Positions 1 to 11,545 of a stretch of DNA of 64,000 nt are shown here, piece after piece (position 1 is the first letter of the stretch; the number at the start of each line of letters is the position of its first letter). This DNA comes from Alphaproteobacteria bacterium. Its GTDB lineage: Bacteria; Pseudomonadota; Alphaproteobacteria; Caulobacterales; Parvularculaceae. The notes below the pieces were generated by a model, which made no database searches, had not been told where the DNA came from, and worked only from the letters and a program-made list of their open reading frames with translations. The translations under genes and the position numbers were made by a program. The stretch covers positions 43,576-107,575 of the forward strand of contig WGLS01000003.1 of the NCBI GenBank assembly GCA_016125455.1. The letters run 5' to 3'.

Positions 1-3000
1 GCGCAAGCCTGTTTCTTGGCGCATCGGCGGCGGCAATTGCGGTCATGTCGCCGGCCTATGCTCAGGACAATGAGTCAGATGACCGGATCGTTGTCACCGG
101 CACGCGCATCGCGCGCGATCCGAACCTCACAGAGCCGCTTCCGGTCCAGTCGATCGGGGCCGATCAGATACGTTTCTCCGGGCAACAGGACATTACCGAA
201 GTCATCAACGACGTTCCTGCGCTGTTGACCACCACAACCGCGGAAAACTCCTTGAACGGCGTTTTCTCTGATGCCGTCGGTGCCTCGTCGCTCAACCTGC
301 GCGGCCTTGGCGAAGAGCGCACGCTGGTTCTCGTCAACGGCCGCCGGCATGTCTCTGGCGTCGCCGGCGCCAACATTGTCGACGTGAACACGATACCGAA
401 CGCGCTCGTCGAGCGTGTCGATGTGCTCACGGGCGGCGCATCTCAGGTCTATGGCGCGGACGCTGTGACTGGCGTCGTCAACTTTATCCTTAAGCGGGAC
501 TTTGAAGGCCTCGACCTCTCGGTCAATGGCGGCATTTCGGGTCAGGGCGATGGCGAGCGGTATGGTTTTTCAGGCGTCGCCGGCAAGAACTTGTTTGACG
601 ATCGATTCAATGTCACCGTTTCCCTCGACTATTCAAAACGTCAGGAGATACTCTTCGGCGACCGTGATTTCTCGCGGAACAATCGCATTGCCGATGACCT
701 TCCGAACCCGGCGCTTCGGTTCCAGAACGGCGATATTACCTCTGCGACGCCAAACTTCGCTCGCTTCTACGATCCGTCGACCTTTATTGCGACAAGCGAT
801 GCGCCCTGCAATCGCTACGGCATCGACGCTTGCTTCGGCTTCTATGAGACCGGTCTCCCGATCCTTTCGCAGGCGAATTTCCTCAACCTTTACGCACAGG
901 CGTTCCCCGGCGATCCGGTGCCGACGCTTACCTCAGCCGAACTCTCGCTGATCGATCGCGCGCAGAATTCGCCGGCGCGCCTGATTGCTTCGGACCCACG
1001 GTTTTCCATTTCATCCAACAGCGGCGTAATCCTTCCCGGTTCGTTGTTTTTCCCTGGCCTTGACCTTGACAGCAATGGCGCGGACGACTGTCTGCAATCC
1101 TTCGTGGGCGCACAGTCAACGTTCGATCTGTCGCCGCCGCTCATCGGCTTTGCCGGAGGCTGCTACACGATCGACGCCAACGGCAACCCTGTTCCGTACC
1201 AGGACGGCCAGATTTCCGGCGAGTTCAATCAATTCGGCGGCGACGGCATTCCGAATACCTTCAACCAGGATTACCTGACGCCCGACATCGAGAATGTCGT
1301 CGGGAACATTTTCCTGACCTATGAGCTGGCTGATGGCGTCGACTGGATTTTCGAAGGCAAGATTGCTGATACGACAGCTACATTCGGCGGTCCGCTGAAC
1401 ACGTTCTGGGACCTCCTGACGGTCGAGCCGGACAACCCGTACATTCCGTCAGCGCTGTCGCCGATTGCCGCGGATGGTTTCTTCGTTACCCGCGACCCAA
1501 CGGACCTTGGCGCCAACATCGACCAGGAAAAGCGCCGCACCTATCGCTTCGTGACGGGCATTGAGGCGGAGACGGCGAATGGTTTCAAGTACGACTTGAC
1601 CGTCAATTGGGGCCGCTTTGAACGCGAAGCGATCAACAACAACCGCGTAATCGTGGACCGCTTCTTCGCGGCCGTTGACGCGACGACGGATGCCTCGGGC
1701 AACCCGATCTGTCGGTCGGATATTGATCCAACAGCGCCGCCGACGACTCCATTCGGCATTCCTTCTTTCGATCCGGGCTTCTTCACGTTTAATCCAGGCG
1801 ATGGCCAGTGCCGTCCGTACAATGTTTTCGGGCGCGGATTTGGCGACCAGACGCAAGCCGCCGTCGACTTCATCACGACCACCACGATTAATGAGTTTGC
1901 GCTTGAACAGTTCGTCGTCGGCGGCTCGGTGGTTGGTGATCTCGACGCGTGGTTGACGCTGCCGGGCGGCTCGATCGGGTTCGCCACGGGTTTCGAGTAT
2001 CGCGAAGAAAGAAGTACGTCGACCTTTGACGCCCTCGTTCGCGGCGTGCTTCCGGTTGATACGCCCGACGGAAACGCTGGCGACCTAATCCGTGACCTTC
2101 CCAATGATCAGAACTCACTCGTGTTCGATCCGGGCGCGATCATCAACAATGAACAAGGCAAGTTCGACGTCTGGGAATACTTCCTCGAAGCGTCCTTGCC
2201 GATCATCCAGGACCGTCCGTTCTTTGATGAACTGACTGTTCAGGGCGGCGCGCGTTTCGCAAGCTACTCGACGATTGGCGCGACCCTGAGCTGGGGCGTT
2301 TCCGGCACCTGGGCGCCGATCGAAGACATCCGCTTCCGAGCTTCCTACGCCGAGCCGATCCGGGCGCCGAACATCACGGAGCTGTTCGCGCCTTCGCAGG
2401 CGGCCTTCTTCCGGCCGGACGACCCGTGCGACCAGTCCCAGATCGATGCGCTTATCACCGCCGGCGATCCGCGTGGCGCAGTTCGTGAGGCCAACTGCCG
2501 GGCGGATGGCATTCCAGTTGGATTCACGGATCCGCTTTCGGCGCGTTTTGTTGGCGAGACCGTCGGCAACTCAGCGCTTGCCGAGGAAAAAGCTCAAACT
2601 TTCTCCGTCGGCGCGGTCGTTCAACCACGTTTTATCGAAGGCTTGGCCGTGACGGTTGACTACTGGTCGATCCAGATTGATCAGGCGATCTCAAGTCCCA
2701 GCGCTCAGGACATTGTCGACGGCTGCTATGATTCGGCCGGCTTCGCAGCTGGCGTGGCGAACCAGTTCTGCGATCTGTTTACGCGGAACGACGATCCGAC
2801 CTCGCCGCAGTTCAACGGGTTTAACTTCCTGCGACAGCAGGAGCTGAACTTCGCCTCGCTGGACGCGCGCGGCATCGACGCCCAAGTCAGCTATGATTTT
2901 GAAATCGGCCGCAGCGATTTCAACATTACGGTGAACGGAGCCTGGATGGAGCGCCTGAACCAGTTCTTCAACCCTGCGGATCCGACGGCAGTCGATCCTG

Positions 3001-3335
3001 AGCTTGGCGAAATTCAGCGTCCTGAATTTGCGGCAAACGGCTTCTTCAACTATCGCCGTGGCCCGTTCGCTTTCACCTGGCAGACGCAGTTCCAGGATGA
3101 ACAAGGGCTTCGCGCGGTTGAGATTGAGACCGTCAATACGAACTACGGTCCGGCTGGCATCGCCGATGCAGTATTCATCCACGATGTGAACGCCAGCTAT
3201 CAGATCTCGGACCAGCTCCAGGTCTATGGCGGCATCAACAACGTGCTCGACCGGAATCCGTTCTTTACGGAACAGGCCTATCCGGTCTCGCCGCTGGGCC
3301 GCTACTTCTTCCTAGGCGCTCGTTTCACGATGTAG
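1..3335 (+). CDS. TonB-dependent receptor, 5' partial
   Basis: Outer-membrane TonB-dependent receptor that would import a large or scarce substrate; the substrate cannot be told from sequence. The reading frame is open from base 3, and the residues before the first internal Met (base 45) read as the hydrophobic core and cleavage region of a signal peptide ending PAYA-Q, so the true start lies upstream of the window. A TonB-box-like segment (DRIVVTGTRI) and a plug domain follow, with LNLRGLGEERTLVLVNGRR and GGASQVYGADAVTGVVNF. A long beta-barrel region ends in GARFTM. About 1,100 residues is in the range of the large receptors common in marine and oligotrophic alphaproteobacteria. The last residue is Met, not the usual terminal Phe. 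A strong terminator follows the stop, so it ends its transcript. Confidence 0.93.
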   Translation, partial: ASLFLGASAAAIAVMSPAYAQDNESDDRIVVTGTRIARDPNLTEPLPVQSIGADQIRFSGQQDITEVINDVPALLTTTTAENSLNGVFSDAVGASSLNLRGLGEERTLVLVNGRRHVSGVAGANIVDVNTIPNALVERVDVLTGGASQVYGADAVTGVVNFILKRDFEGLDLSVNGGISGQGDGERYGFSGVAGKNLFDDRFNVTVSLDYSKRQEILFGDRDFSRNNRIADDLPNPALRFQNGDITSATPNFARFYDPSTFIATSDAPCNRYGIDACFGFYETGLPILSQANFLNLYAQAFPGDPVPTLTSAELSLIDRAQNSPARLIASDPRFSISSNSGVILPGSLFFPGLDLDSNGADDCLQSFVGAQSTFDLSPPLIGFAGGCYTIDANGNPVPYQDGQISGEFNQFGGDGIPNTFNQDYLTPDIENVVGNIFLTYELADGVDWIFEGKIADTTATFGGPLNTFWDLLTVEPDNPYIPSALSPIAADGFFVTRDPTDLGANIDQEKRRTYRFVTGIEAETANGFKYDLTVNWGRFEREAINNNRVIVDRFFAAVDATTDASGNPICRSDIDPTAPPTTPFGIPSFDPGFFTFNPGDGQCRPYNVFGRGFGDQTQAAVDFITTTTINEFALEQFVVGGSVVGDLDAWLTLPGGSIGFATGFEYREERSTSTFDALVRGVLPVDTPDGNAGDLIRDLPNDQNSLVFDPGAIINNEQGKFDVWEYFLEASLPIIQDRPFFDELTVQGGARFASYSTIGATLSWGVSGTWAPIEDIRFRASYAEPIRAPNITELFAPSQAAFFRPDDPCDQSQIDALITAGDPRGAVREANCRADGIPVGFTDPLSARFVGETVGNSALAEEKAQTFSVGAVVQPRFIEGLAVTVDYWSIQIDQAISSPSAQDIVDGCYDSAGFAAGVANQFCDLFTRNDDPTSPQFNGFNFLRQQELNFASLDARGIDAQVSYDFEIGRSDFNITVNGAWMERLNQFFNPADPTAVDPELGEIQRPEFAANGFFNYRRGPFAFTWQTQFQDEQGLRAVEIETVNTNYGPAGIADAVFIHDVNASYQISDQLQVYGGINNVLDRNPFFTEQAYPVSPLGRYFFLGARFTM

Positions 3336-3357
3336 TCTCGAAGGAAGCGCAATCAGG

Positions 3358-3386
3358 AAAGCCGGCCCAAAGGGGCCGGCTTTTTT
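3358..3386 (+). terminator. Rho-independent terminator after the TonB receptor
   Basis: An 8-bp GC-rich stem (GCCGGCCC / GGGCCGGC, extended by A-T pairs) with a 4-base loop is followed by six T residues. It lies 22 bases after the receptor stop codon and before the convergent tldD gene. Confidence 0.9.
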
Positions 3387-3444
3387 GTTCGTGGTCGTCC
3401 TGTCGTTCGGCGCACCCTTCGTCGATCGCCAAAGCTGTCGCAGC

Positions 3445-4863
3445 CTAGGCGCCCGAACCGCCCACCGTCAGCGCGTCAACCTTGATTGTGGGCTGACCGA
3501 CTCCGACTGGCACGCCCTGGCCGGCCTTGCCGCAAACGCCAATGCCGGAATCGAGGGCGAAGTCGTTTCCGACCATTGAAACGCGGGTGAGAACGCTTGG
3601 GCCGTCGCCGATCAGCGCAACGTTCTTCAGCGGCGCGCCAATCTTGCCGTTCTTCACGCGATAGGCCTCGGTGCAGTTGAAGACGAACTTGCCCGACGTG
3701 ATGTCGACCTGCCCGCCCGCAAAGTTCACGGCATAGATCCCGTCCTTGACGGACGCGATGATTTCGCCGGGCTCATGGACGCCGTTCGTCATGAAAGTAT
3801 TCGTCATCCTTGGCATTGGCTGGTGGGCGTACGACTCCCGGCGTCCATTGCCGGTCGGGGCGACGCCCATCAGCCGGGCATTGAGTCGGTCCTGCATATA
3901 GCCCTTCAGGATTCCGTCCTCGATCAGGACGGTTCGGCTGGTCGGGGTGCCTTCGTCGTCGATTGTCAGCGACCCTCGGCGGCCGGCGATTGTCCCGTCG
4001 TCAACAACCGTTACGCCCGGCGCTGCGACCCGCTCGCCAATGCGGCCAGCGAAGGCGCTCTCGCCCTTGCGGTTGAAATCGCCTTCAAGCCCGTGGCCGA
4101 CCGCTTCGTGCAGGATGACGCCGGTCCAGCCCGGGCCGAGCACCACTTCCATTTCGCCGGCAGGGGCGGGTTCGGCGTCAAGGTTGATCAGCGCCTGGCG
4201 CAGCGCCTCATCGACCTGGCTCCGCCAGGCTTCGGGCGTTATGAACCGAGCGTAGCCTTCGCGGCCGCCAGCCCCGTGATTCCCGCTTTCCTGCCTATCG
4301 CCGTCGCCAGCGGTAACGGACACGTTCAGCCGGACCAGCGGCCGAACGTCTCGAACGATCTCGCCGTCCGCCCGCATGATCTCGACGATCGACCATTCGC
4401 CGGAGAGGGACGCGGATACCTGACGGACGCGCTGGTCCTTGTCGCGCGCATAGGCGTTGATTTCCTCAAGCAGCTTTACTTTCGCGTCAAAACCTATCGC
4501 CTCAAGGGGGTTGTCATCTGGATAAAGCTTCAGGTTGGTGCGCGAGGGACCGTCGCTGTAGGCGCCGGACCGGCCCGATTTCACGGCGGCGACCGCGTCG
4601 GCCGCCCGCGCAAGGGCGGCGGGCGAGAACTCCGACGCATGGGCGTAGCCCGTTGATTCGCCGATCACCGCCCGAAGTCCAAAGCCCTGCTCAACGTCGT
4701 AGCTTGCCGTTTTCAATCGATTATCGTCAAAAACGAAAGCTTCCGACTGGGTGTATTCAAGGTAAAGTTCGCCATCATCCGAGCCGGAAAGCGCGCGCGA
4801 GAGCGAATCGCGCGCCGCCGATTCGGTCAGGTCGGTCCGGTCGAAGAAGGTTGAATTCGCCAT
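3445..4863 (-). CDS. tldD: TldD family metalloprotease
   Basis: Subunit of the TldD/TldE zinc protease, which in other bacteria trims modified peptides and degrades unfolded short peptides in the cytoplasm. The 472-residue product has the HExxxH zinc motif (HEAVGHGLEGD) in its middle and a glycine-rich C-terminal half, and is close to the usual 480 residues. The Met at 4863 (MANSTFF) is chosen because GGCGG lies about 6 bases upstream; the longer frame to 4917 adds an unrelated, Arg-rich stretch. The gene is divergent from ctaC, the usual alphaproteobacterial arrangement. No tldE partner is in the window. Confidence 0.95.
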   Translation of the reverse strand: MANSTFFDRTDLTESAARDSLSRALSGSDDGELYLEYTQSEAFVFDDNRLKTASYDVEQGFGLRAVIGESTGYAHASEFSPAALARAADAVAAVKSGRSGAYSDGPSRTNLKLYPDDNPLEAIGFDAKVKLLEEINAYARDKDQRVRQVSASLSGEWSIVEIMRADGEIVRDVRPLVRLNVSVTAGDGDRQESGNHGAGGREGYARFITPEAWRSQVDEALRQALINLDAEPAPAGEMEVVLGPGWTGVILHEAVGHGLEGDFNRKGESAFAGRIGERVAAPGVTVVDDGTIAGRRGSLTIDDEGTPTSRTVLIEDGILKGYMQDRLNARLMGVAPTGNGRRESYAHQPMPRMTNTFMTNGVHEPGEIIASVKDGIYAVNFAGGQVDITSGKFVFNCTEAYRVKNGKIGAPLKNVALIGDGPSVLTRVSMVGNDFALDSGIGVCGKAGQGVPVGVGQPTIKVDALTVGGSGA

Positions 4864-5088
4864 TTCTTGCCGCCTTTCGTGGCACTGGATCCGTTGGGTT
4901 CGTGCGTCTCGGCACAACTATTCACGCACGGGCCCTACCGATTTCTAACTAAGAGATATACGGCGCGCCGCAGAGGGAAGGGGCGCCTGCGACGTTTTTC
5001 CTTTGCACTGCGCTGATTGGCGGACTATCGCCTCGGAGCGCGCCGCGTATATACCGGCCTGACTTCGAACACCGTTTTGGACTTTGCC

Positions 5089-6249
5089 ATGATACGCTTC
5101 TGGACCGCGACCGCAGCCGCATTTTCCGGCCTCATGGCCACGTCCGCCATCCCCCAGATTGCTTTCGCTCAGACTGGCGGCGCGGAAAACCACGCAGATA
5201 ACGGCATTGCCATGCTGCCTGCGAACTCGGCGCTCGCATCGGACGTGCATTTTTTCCACAATGTTATTTTGATGCCGATCATCACCGTGATCAGCGTCTT
5301 CGTATTGGCGCTGCTTCTGTGGATTGTCGTCCGGTACAATTCAAAGTCGAATCCAACGCCATCCAAATTCAGTCACAACACGCTCATTGAAATTATCTGG
5401 ACTGGCGTGCCTGTCCTGATCCTGCTCGTCATCGCGCTGTTTTCGTTTGAGTTGCTTTACAATGAGGACGTCACGCCGGACGGCAAGCAGGTCGCATTTG
5501 TCGGCGATGGCTCGACGTTGGAATTCTCTTTCGCAAACGATTTTGCTGCGGAAAGCCGCAAGGTCTCGCGCCAGGAACACATCCAGGTTTTTGTTGGTCG
5601 CGACGGGGCGTTGCAGAAGCTGCCGAAGAACGCGTATCGGACGTCGGGTTTCAAGTCGGACGTCGTAACGGTCACGCTTGAACGCGCTCCGTCGAATGGG
5701 GAAACCGTCATCATTCGCGGTGGACGGACTTTGGTCGGTCAGGGGGAGAACCGGCAGATTGCGATGGCGCCGACGCTGACCCTCAAGGTTAATGGATATC
5801 AATGGGGATGGAGCTACGCCTATCCTGACTTCGGCGACTTCGAGTTCGTTTCCAACATGCTGCCGGAAGCGCAGACGACTGCTGCGCTCTACCGGCTGGC
5901 GGTCGACAACGAGGTCGTCGTCCCTGTCGGCGAGACGGTCCGGGTGACGACGACGGCGCGCGATGTGATTCATTCCTGGGCGTTGCCGAATTTTGCGATC
6001 AAGATCGATGCGGTGCCTGGCAGGATAAACGAGACTTGGTTCAGCGCCGACCGTGAAGGCGTCTTTTACGGGCAGTGCTCGGAAATTTGCGGCATCAAGC
6101 ATTCGTTCATGCCCATCGCCGTGCGGGTTGTATCCAGGACGGAGTTCGAATCCTGGGTCGATCAACAGCGCGAACTCGCCGGCATGGATCCAATGTTCGG
6201 GTCCGATGACAAAATCGCCTCGCTAGCCAACGCCGCCGGCGAAAAGTGA
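5089..6249 (+). CDS. ctaC: Cytochrome c oxidase subunit II with an extra periplasmic segment
   Basis: Subunit II of the aa3-type oxidase; it takes electrons from cytochrome c through the binuclear CuA centre. The 386-residue product has a signal peptide cut near IAFA-Q (residue 27), two membrane helices at about 56-82 and 105-123, and a cupredoxin domain. The CuA ligands are visible: His295, Cys330, Glu332, Cys334, His338 and Met341 (CSEICGIKHSFM). The Gln-Trp electron-entry region is GYQWGWSYAYPD. About 95 residues (131-226) lie between the second helix and this motif, where ordinary homologues have 10-20. The Met at 5089 starts the signal peptide; the upstream frame adds 24 implausible residues. 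It is the first gene of the oxidase cluster. Confidence 0.95.
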   Translation: MIRFWTATAAAFSGLMATSAIPQIAFAQTGGAENHADNGIAMLPANSALASDVHFFHNVILMPIITVISVFVLALLLWIVVRYNSKSNPTPSKFSHNTLIEIIWTGVPVLILLVIALFSFELLYNEDVTPDGKQVAFVGDGSTLEFSFANDFAAESRKVSRQEHIQVFVGRDGALQKLPKNAYRTSGFKSDVVTVTLERAPSNGETVIIRGGRTLVGQGENRQIAMAPTLTLKVNGYQWGWSYAYPDFGDFEFVSNMLPEAQTTAALYRLAVDNEVVVPVGETVRVTTTARDVIHSWALPNFAIKIDAVPGRINETWFSADREGVFYGQCSEICGIKHSFMPIAVRVVSRTEFESWVDQQRELAGMDPMFGSDDKIASLANAAGEK

Positions 6250-6294
6250 ACCTGTTCGGCGTGTTGATGAAATCGAGACTAAAAGGGGCCGTAA

Positions 6295-7980
<1,686 letters not shown>

Positions 7981-8227
7981 GCGAGACGTCGCCGGATACC
8001 TGCGGATACAACTTTGAGGCGCGCAACCTGGCGGTAGCGCGCCTTTTCTGTAGCCCTCGGCAGTCGACCAGATGCGTCATCGATCTGAGGCGCAGCATCA
8101 ACGTCTCTGAAAGGCGGCGCCTCGGCTCTCGACGGTTGGCGCTCAATTTGGTTAACTTTTGGAACGCGACCGCGATGGGCACGGTCGCCTCTCGCGTTGT
8201 TGGGGCGCGTGGGAAAGGGGTAATTCC

Positions 8228-8596
8228 ATGCTGCAAACAATTCTGAACGACGTCTTCGGCATCATCCGAGGCGTCTTCCTCCATGGTGACGTCATTTCGC
8301 TGGCGATCGCTTTCGGTTCGGTCGTGATTGCGGCGCTGATCATGCAACGGGCCAGCCAGATCGGTGCAATGACTCTTTTGGCGCTATTCCTGTTCGTGAT
8401 CGGCAGCTTCCTGAGGGCTGTAGTCGGCGGCGGGCCGGCGGAGATGTCGACAGCGGATGTCGCCGGCGCGCAACTGAACGCCAGTTGGTCACAGTTCATG
8501 AACCTCCAGGCGAGTTCGCTGCTTGCCTACTTTATCGCCTTTATGGTGCTGATACTGGTTTTCTTTGCGGCAAAGAGCGTCGTCTCGAGAGGCTAG
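8228..8596 (+). CDS. Small membrane protein inside the oxidase cluster
   Basis: A 122-residue protein of unknown function. It has an N-terminal amphipathic region and three predicted membrane helices (about residues 20-37, 45-65 and 95-115), joined by a small Gly/Ala-rich loop. The ATG at 8228 has GAAAGGGG about 9 bases upstream; the frame could extend to 8159, but that stretch is charged and lacks a ribosome site. It sits between ctaD and ctaB in the same direction, about 250 bases after ctaD, so it may have its own promoter. A role in oxidase assembly is only an inference from position. Confidence 0.75.
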   Translation: MLQTILNDVFGIIRGVFLHGDVISLAIAFGSVVIAALIMQRASQIGAMTLLALFLFVIGSFLRAVVGGGPAEMSTADVAGAQLNASWSQFMNLQASSLLAYFIAFMVLILVFFAAKSVVSRG

Positions 8597-8702
8597 GCAG
8601 ACGACGGGGCATGTGAAGCGGGGAGCGGCCAATCGCCACGAGGCGCCCTGATGCAGCGTCTTGCTCTTCCGTTTCGGCCGCTGTTCGGCCATAGCGTCCG
8701 CC

Positions 8703-9653
8703 ATGACAGCACTCGACCCGGCCGTGCAGAATGGCCTTGAACCGGTCGGGCTCAGCCTCGCTGGCCCGGCGGACTATTTTGACCTTCTGAAACCGCGCGT
8801 CATGTCACTCGTGGTGTTCACCGCGCTTGTCGGCATGGTCACTGCTTTTGCCTCCGGCGCTGAGGCGTCGGTCGGGCTTGCGGCGATTTCGCTCCTCGCG
8901 ATTTCAGTCGGCGCTGGCGCCTCCGGCGCCCTGAACATGTGGTTCGACGCTGACATTGATGCCGTCATGGAGCGCACGTCAAAGCGCCCTGTGCCACGGG
9001 GCGCCGTGCCTCCCGCCGAGGCTGCTGCCCTTGGTGTCGTCTTGTCAGCATTGTCGATAGCGTTGCTGGCGCTGTCGTCGAACTATGTCGCCGCCGGTCT
9101 ACTCGCGTTCACGATCTTCTTCTACGCCGTTATCTATTCAATGTGGCTCAAGCGGGCGACGGCGCAAAACATTGTTATCGGGGGCGCCGCCGGCGCATTG
9201 CCGCCGGTTGTCGCGTGGGCCGCAGTGACGGGCGATGCGCCGTGGCAAGCTTGGGCTCTGTTCGGGATCATCTTCCTCTGGACGCCGCCGCACTTCTGGG
9301 CGCTCGCACTCCGCAGGACGATTGATTACGAGCGCGTCGGCGTTCCGATGATGCCGAACGTGGCAGGCGACAGGTCGACCAAGCTTCAGATATTCGCCTA
9401 CTCCGTGGCGCTGTCGGTCGGCGCCGTTGCGGTCCAGCCATTTGGCCTTGGCGGTCCTGTGTATCTGGTCGCCTCTGTCGCGCTCGGCGCGCAATTCATC
9501 CGTCTCGCCTGGGCGGTTCTCAAGTCCGCGGACGGCGACGGGCGGACGCCCATGAAGCTGTTCGGCTTTTCCATCCTCTACCTGTTCGCGCTTTTCGCCG
9601 CCCTCCTTGCCGAGGGGCTTTTCAACCTCCTATCGAAGGCCATCTGGGCGTGA
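8703..9653 (+). CDS. ctaB: Protoheme IX farnesyltransferase (heme O synthase)
   Basis: Integral membrane prenyltransferase that adds a farnesyl group to heme B to form heme O, the precursor of heme A used by this oxidase. The 316-residue product has the UbiA-family Asp-rich motif [19 protein letters not shown] (about residue 79) and the second motif [12 protein letters not shown] with following [12 protein letters not shown]. About nine membrane helices are predicted. The ATG at 8703 is preferred because it begins a typical N-terminus; an upstream in-frame ATG at 8661 is possible. Its stop overlaps the start of the next small gene. Confidence 0.96.
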   Translation: MTALDPAVQNGLEPVGLSLAGPADYFDLLKPRVMSLVVFTALVGMVTAFASGAEASVGLAAISLLAISVGAGASGALNMWFDADIDAVMERTSKRPVPRGAVPPAEAAALGVVLSALSIALLALSSNYVAAGLLAFTIFFYAVIYSMWLKRATAQNIVIGGAAGALPPVVAWAAVTGDAPWQAWALFGIIFLWTPPHFWALALRRTIDYERVGVPMMPNVAGDRSTKLQIFAYSVALSVGAVAVQPFGLGGPVYLVASVALGAQFIRLAWAVLKSADGDGRTPMKLFGFSILYLFALFAALLAEGLFNLLSKAIWA

Positions 9654-9784
9654 TGACCGACGAAGATCGCAAACGCCGCAAACAGCGAAATCTTGCCATC
9701 GCTGGCGCATTGGGGGCGTTTATTGTCCTTGTTTATCTAGTTACGATGTTGCGCATCGGCGCGACCGTAGCCGGCGGCGGGTGA
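9653..9784 (+). CDS. CoxF-like small membrane protein
   Basis: A 43-residue protein with a charged N-terminus ([13 protein letters not shown]) followed by a single membrane helix (about residues 14-35). The ATG shares one base with the ctaB stop codon, and the gene ends 6 bases before ctaG, so it is translated with both. Small one-helix proteins at this exact place (between ctaB and ctaG) are known in alphaproteobacteria as CoxF; the assignment rests on position, size and the charged-then-helix layout. Confidence 0.8.
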   Translation: MTDEDRKRRKQRNLAIAGALGAFIVLVYLVTMLRIGATVAGGG

Positions 9785-9790
9785 GCAGCA

Positions 9791-10372
9791 ATGACTGAAG
9801 GCGGCGAAATCAGCCATGAAGCCAACAAGAAGGTGGCGATGGGCGTCGTCGCGGGCGTCGTCGCCATGGTCTGCCTTGCGTTCGCGGCAGTGCCGGCCTA
9901 CCGCGCGTTCTGCCAGGTCACAGGCTGGGGCGGCACGACCCAGCGCGCGGCGACGGGCGCTGCCGACGTGCTGGAGCGACGGATTACCGTGCGATTTGAC
10001 GGCACGGTAGGTCGCGACCTGCCCTGGACATTCCGGCCCGAGCAGATGAGCCAGACGCTGCATGTCGGTGAGACCGGGCTGGCTTTCTTCGAGGCGACCA
10101 ACGGCTCCTCGACGCCTTTGGTCGGGCGCGCGACGTTCAATGTTTCGCCCGCCAAGGCTGGCCAGTACTTCAACAAGATCGAATGCTTCTGCTTCACCGA
10201 GCAGACACTGAAGCCAGGTGAAACCGTTTCGATGCCGGTGACCTATTTCGTCGATCCAAAAATTGCCGACGATCGCAATCTGGATGAAGTTGAGACAATT
10301 ACGCTCGCTTACACTTTTTTCAGGCACGATGAGCCTTCGTCATCGCCGAAGGCGGAGCCCAAGGGGCCATAA
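9791..10372 (+). CDS. ctaG: Cytochrome c oxidase assembly factor CtaG (Cox11)
   Basis: Membrane-anchored copper chaperone that delivers copper to the CuB site of subunit I. The 193-residue product has a short cytoplasmic N-terminus, one membrane helix (about 14-34) and a periplasmic immunoglobulin-like domain. The copper-binding CFCF motif is present (KIECFCFTEQTLKPGE, near residue 136), as are PVTYFVDP and the YRAFCQVTG segment after the helix. Length is typical of bacterial Cox11. It sits between the CoxF-like gene and ctaE, as is usual. Confidence 0.97.
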   Translation: MTEGGEISHEANKKVAMGVVAGVVAMVCLAFAAVPAYRAFCQVTGWGGTTQRAATGAADVLERRITVRFDGTVGRDLPWTFRPEQMSQTLHVGETGLAFFEATNGSSTPLVGRATFNVSPAKAGQYFNKIECFCFTEQTLKPGETVSMPVTYFVDPKIADDRNLDEVETITLAYTFFRHDEPSSSPKAEPKGP

Positions 10373-10557
10373 AGCCTGACGGCGGACTGGCGATCTTGTC
10401 GGCGCTCAAGTTGATTGAGATCTCTGCCCATAATGTCGCACGTCACGCGGCATTCGCCTCTTGGAACCCTTGCTGCGTCGCGGTTATACGGAGCGGATCG
10501 GGGCCCGGTCGACTGGGGGCCGGAACTGTTTTTTTGAATGAGCGGGGTTTGACCGAC

Positions 10558-11523
10558 ATGGCCGGCGCTGACGTGAAGCATGACTTTCATCTGGTAAATC
10601 CCTCGCCCTGGCCGTTGATCGGATCAATTTCAGCGGCGGCGATGATGATTGGCGCTGTAACCTGGATGAAATCCGGCGCGGGCGAAGCTGGCCTCGTCCT
10701 GGGGTCGATGGATGCGCCGTTCGTTGCGCTCCGCGGTCCATGGCTGTTCATGGTCGGCTTCACCGGCGTCCTGATCACGATGCTCGGCTGGTGGCGCGAC
10801 GTTATCCGGGAAAGCCTAAATGGCGAAAACACCAAGCTGGTTGTAAGGCTCGGCCTGCGCTACGGCATGGTGCTGTTCATCGCCTCCGAAGTGATGTTTT
10901 TCGCGGGCTGGTTCTGGGCGTTTTTCGGGGCGGCGCTTTTCCCGGGCGCTGGCGATCCGATCATCCTGACGGATGGCACTCAGATGCTGAACGCCAACGG
11001 CGATCCCGCCTACCTCATGAATGACGGCCGCTTTCACGCGACCGGCAATACCTGGCCGCCAAAGGGTGTAGAGCCTTTGTCGCCCTGGGGGTTGCCGTTG
11101 CTCAACACCTTGATCCTCCTGTTGTCAGGAACGACTGTGACGTGGGCCCATCATGCCGTTCAGCACGGCGATGAGGCGGGGCTCAAACAAGGTCTTTGGC
11201 TGACAATTATCCTTGGCGTGATTTTTACGTTCTTCCAGTATGCCGAGTACCACGAAGCGTTGTCGCTAGAGATGTTCAAGTTTTCCGGCGGCGGCATCTA
11301 TGGCGCGGCATTCTTCATGGCGACGGGCTTCCACGGGTTGCACGTAATTATCGGGACCATCTTCCTCGCCGTCTGCCTCATGCGCGCCTACGCTGGGCAA
11401 TTCACGCCGGAGCGCCACTTCGGGTTTGAGTGCGCGGCCTGGTACTGGCACTTCGTCGATGTCGTCTGGCTGTTCCTGTTCGCCTTCATCTATGTGCTTG
11501 GCAATCAGGGTCTGCTGTCCTAA
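10558..11523 (+). CDS. ctaE: Cytochrome c oxidase subunit III
   Basis: Third core subunit of the aa3 oxidase, with seven membrane helices; it stabilises subunit I and proton uptake. The 321-residue product begins MAGADVKHDFHLVNPSPWPL, the usual opening, and has the conserved segments SEVMFFAGWFWAFF, GFHGLHVIIGTIFL and FGFECAAWYWHFVDVVWLFLF. The ATG at 10558 is used because the in-frame extension upstream to 10396 does not look like protein. That leaves about 185 bases between ctaG and ctaE, which could hold a separate promoter. Confidence 0.97.
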   Translation: MAGADVKHDFHLVNPSPWPLIGSISAAAMMIGAVTWMKSGAGEAGLVLGSMDAPFVALRGPWLFMVGFTGVLITMLGWWRDVIRESLNGENTKLVVRLGLRYGMVLFIASEVMFFAGWFWAFFGAALFPGAGDPIILTDGTQMLNANGDPAYLMNDGRFHATGNTWPPKGVEPLSPWGLPLLNTLILLLSGTTVTWAHHAVQHGDEAGLKQGLWLTIILGVIFTFFQYAEYHEALSLEMFKFSGGGIYGAAFFMATGFHGLHVIIGTIFLAVCLMRAYAGQFTPERHFGFECAAWYWHFVDVVWLFLFAFIYVLGNQGLLS

Positions 11524-11545
11524 TTCATAATTGGCGGGGTTGTGC

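Noticed and set aside
3775..4656. A 293-codon open frame on the plus strand over tldD
   Set aside because: It is antisense to tldD, has no recognisable motif and no ribosome site.
11531..11545. TTG start 15 bases before the chosen DUF983 start
   Set aside because: The GTG at 11546 gives the family opening and has a better ribosome site; kept only as an alternative.
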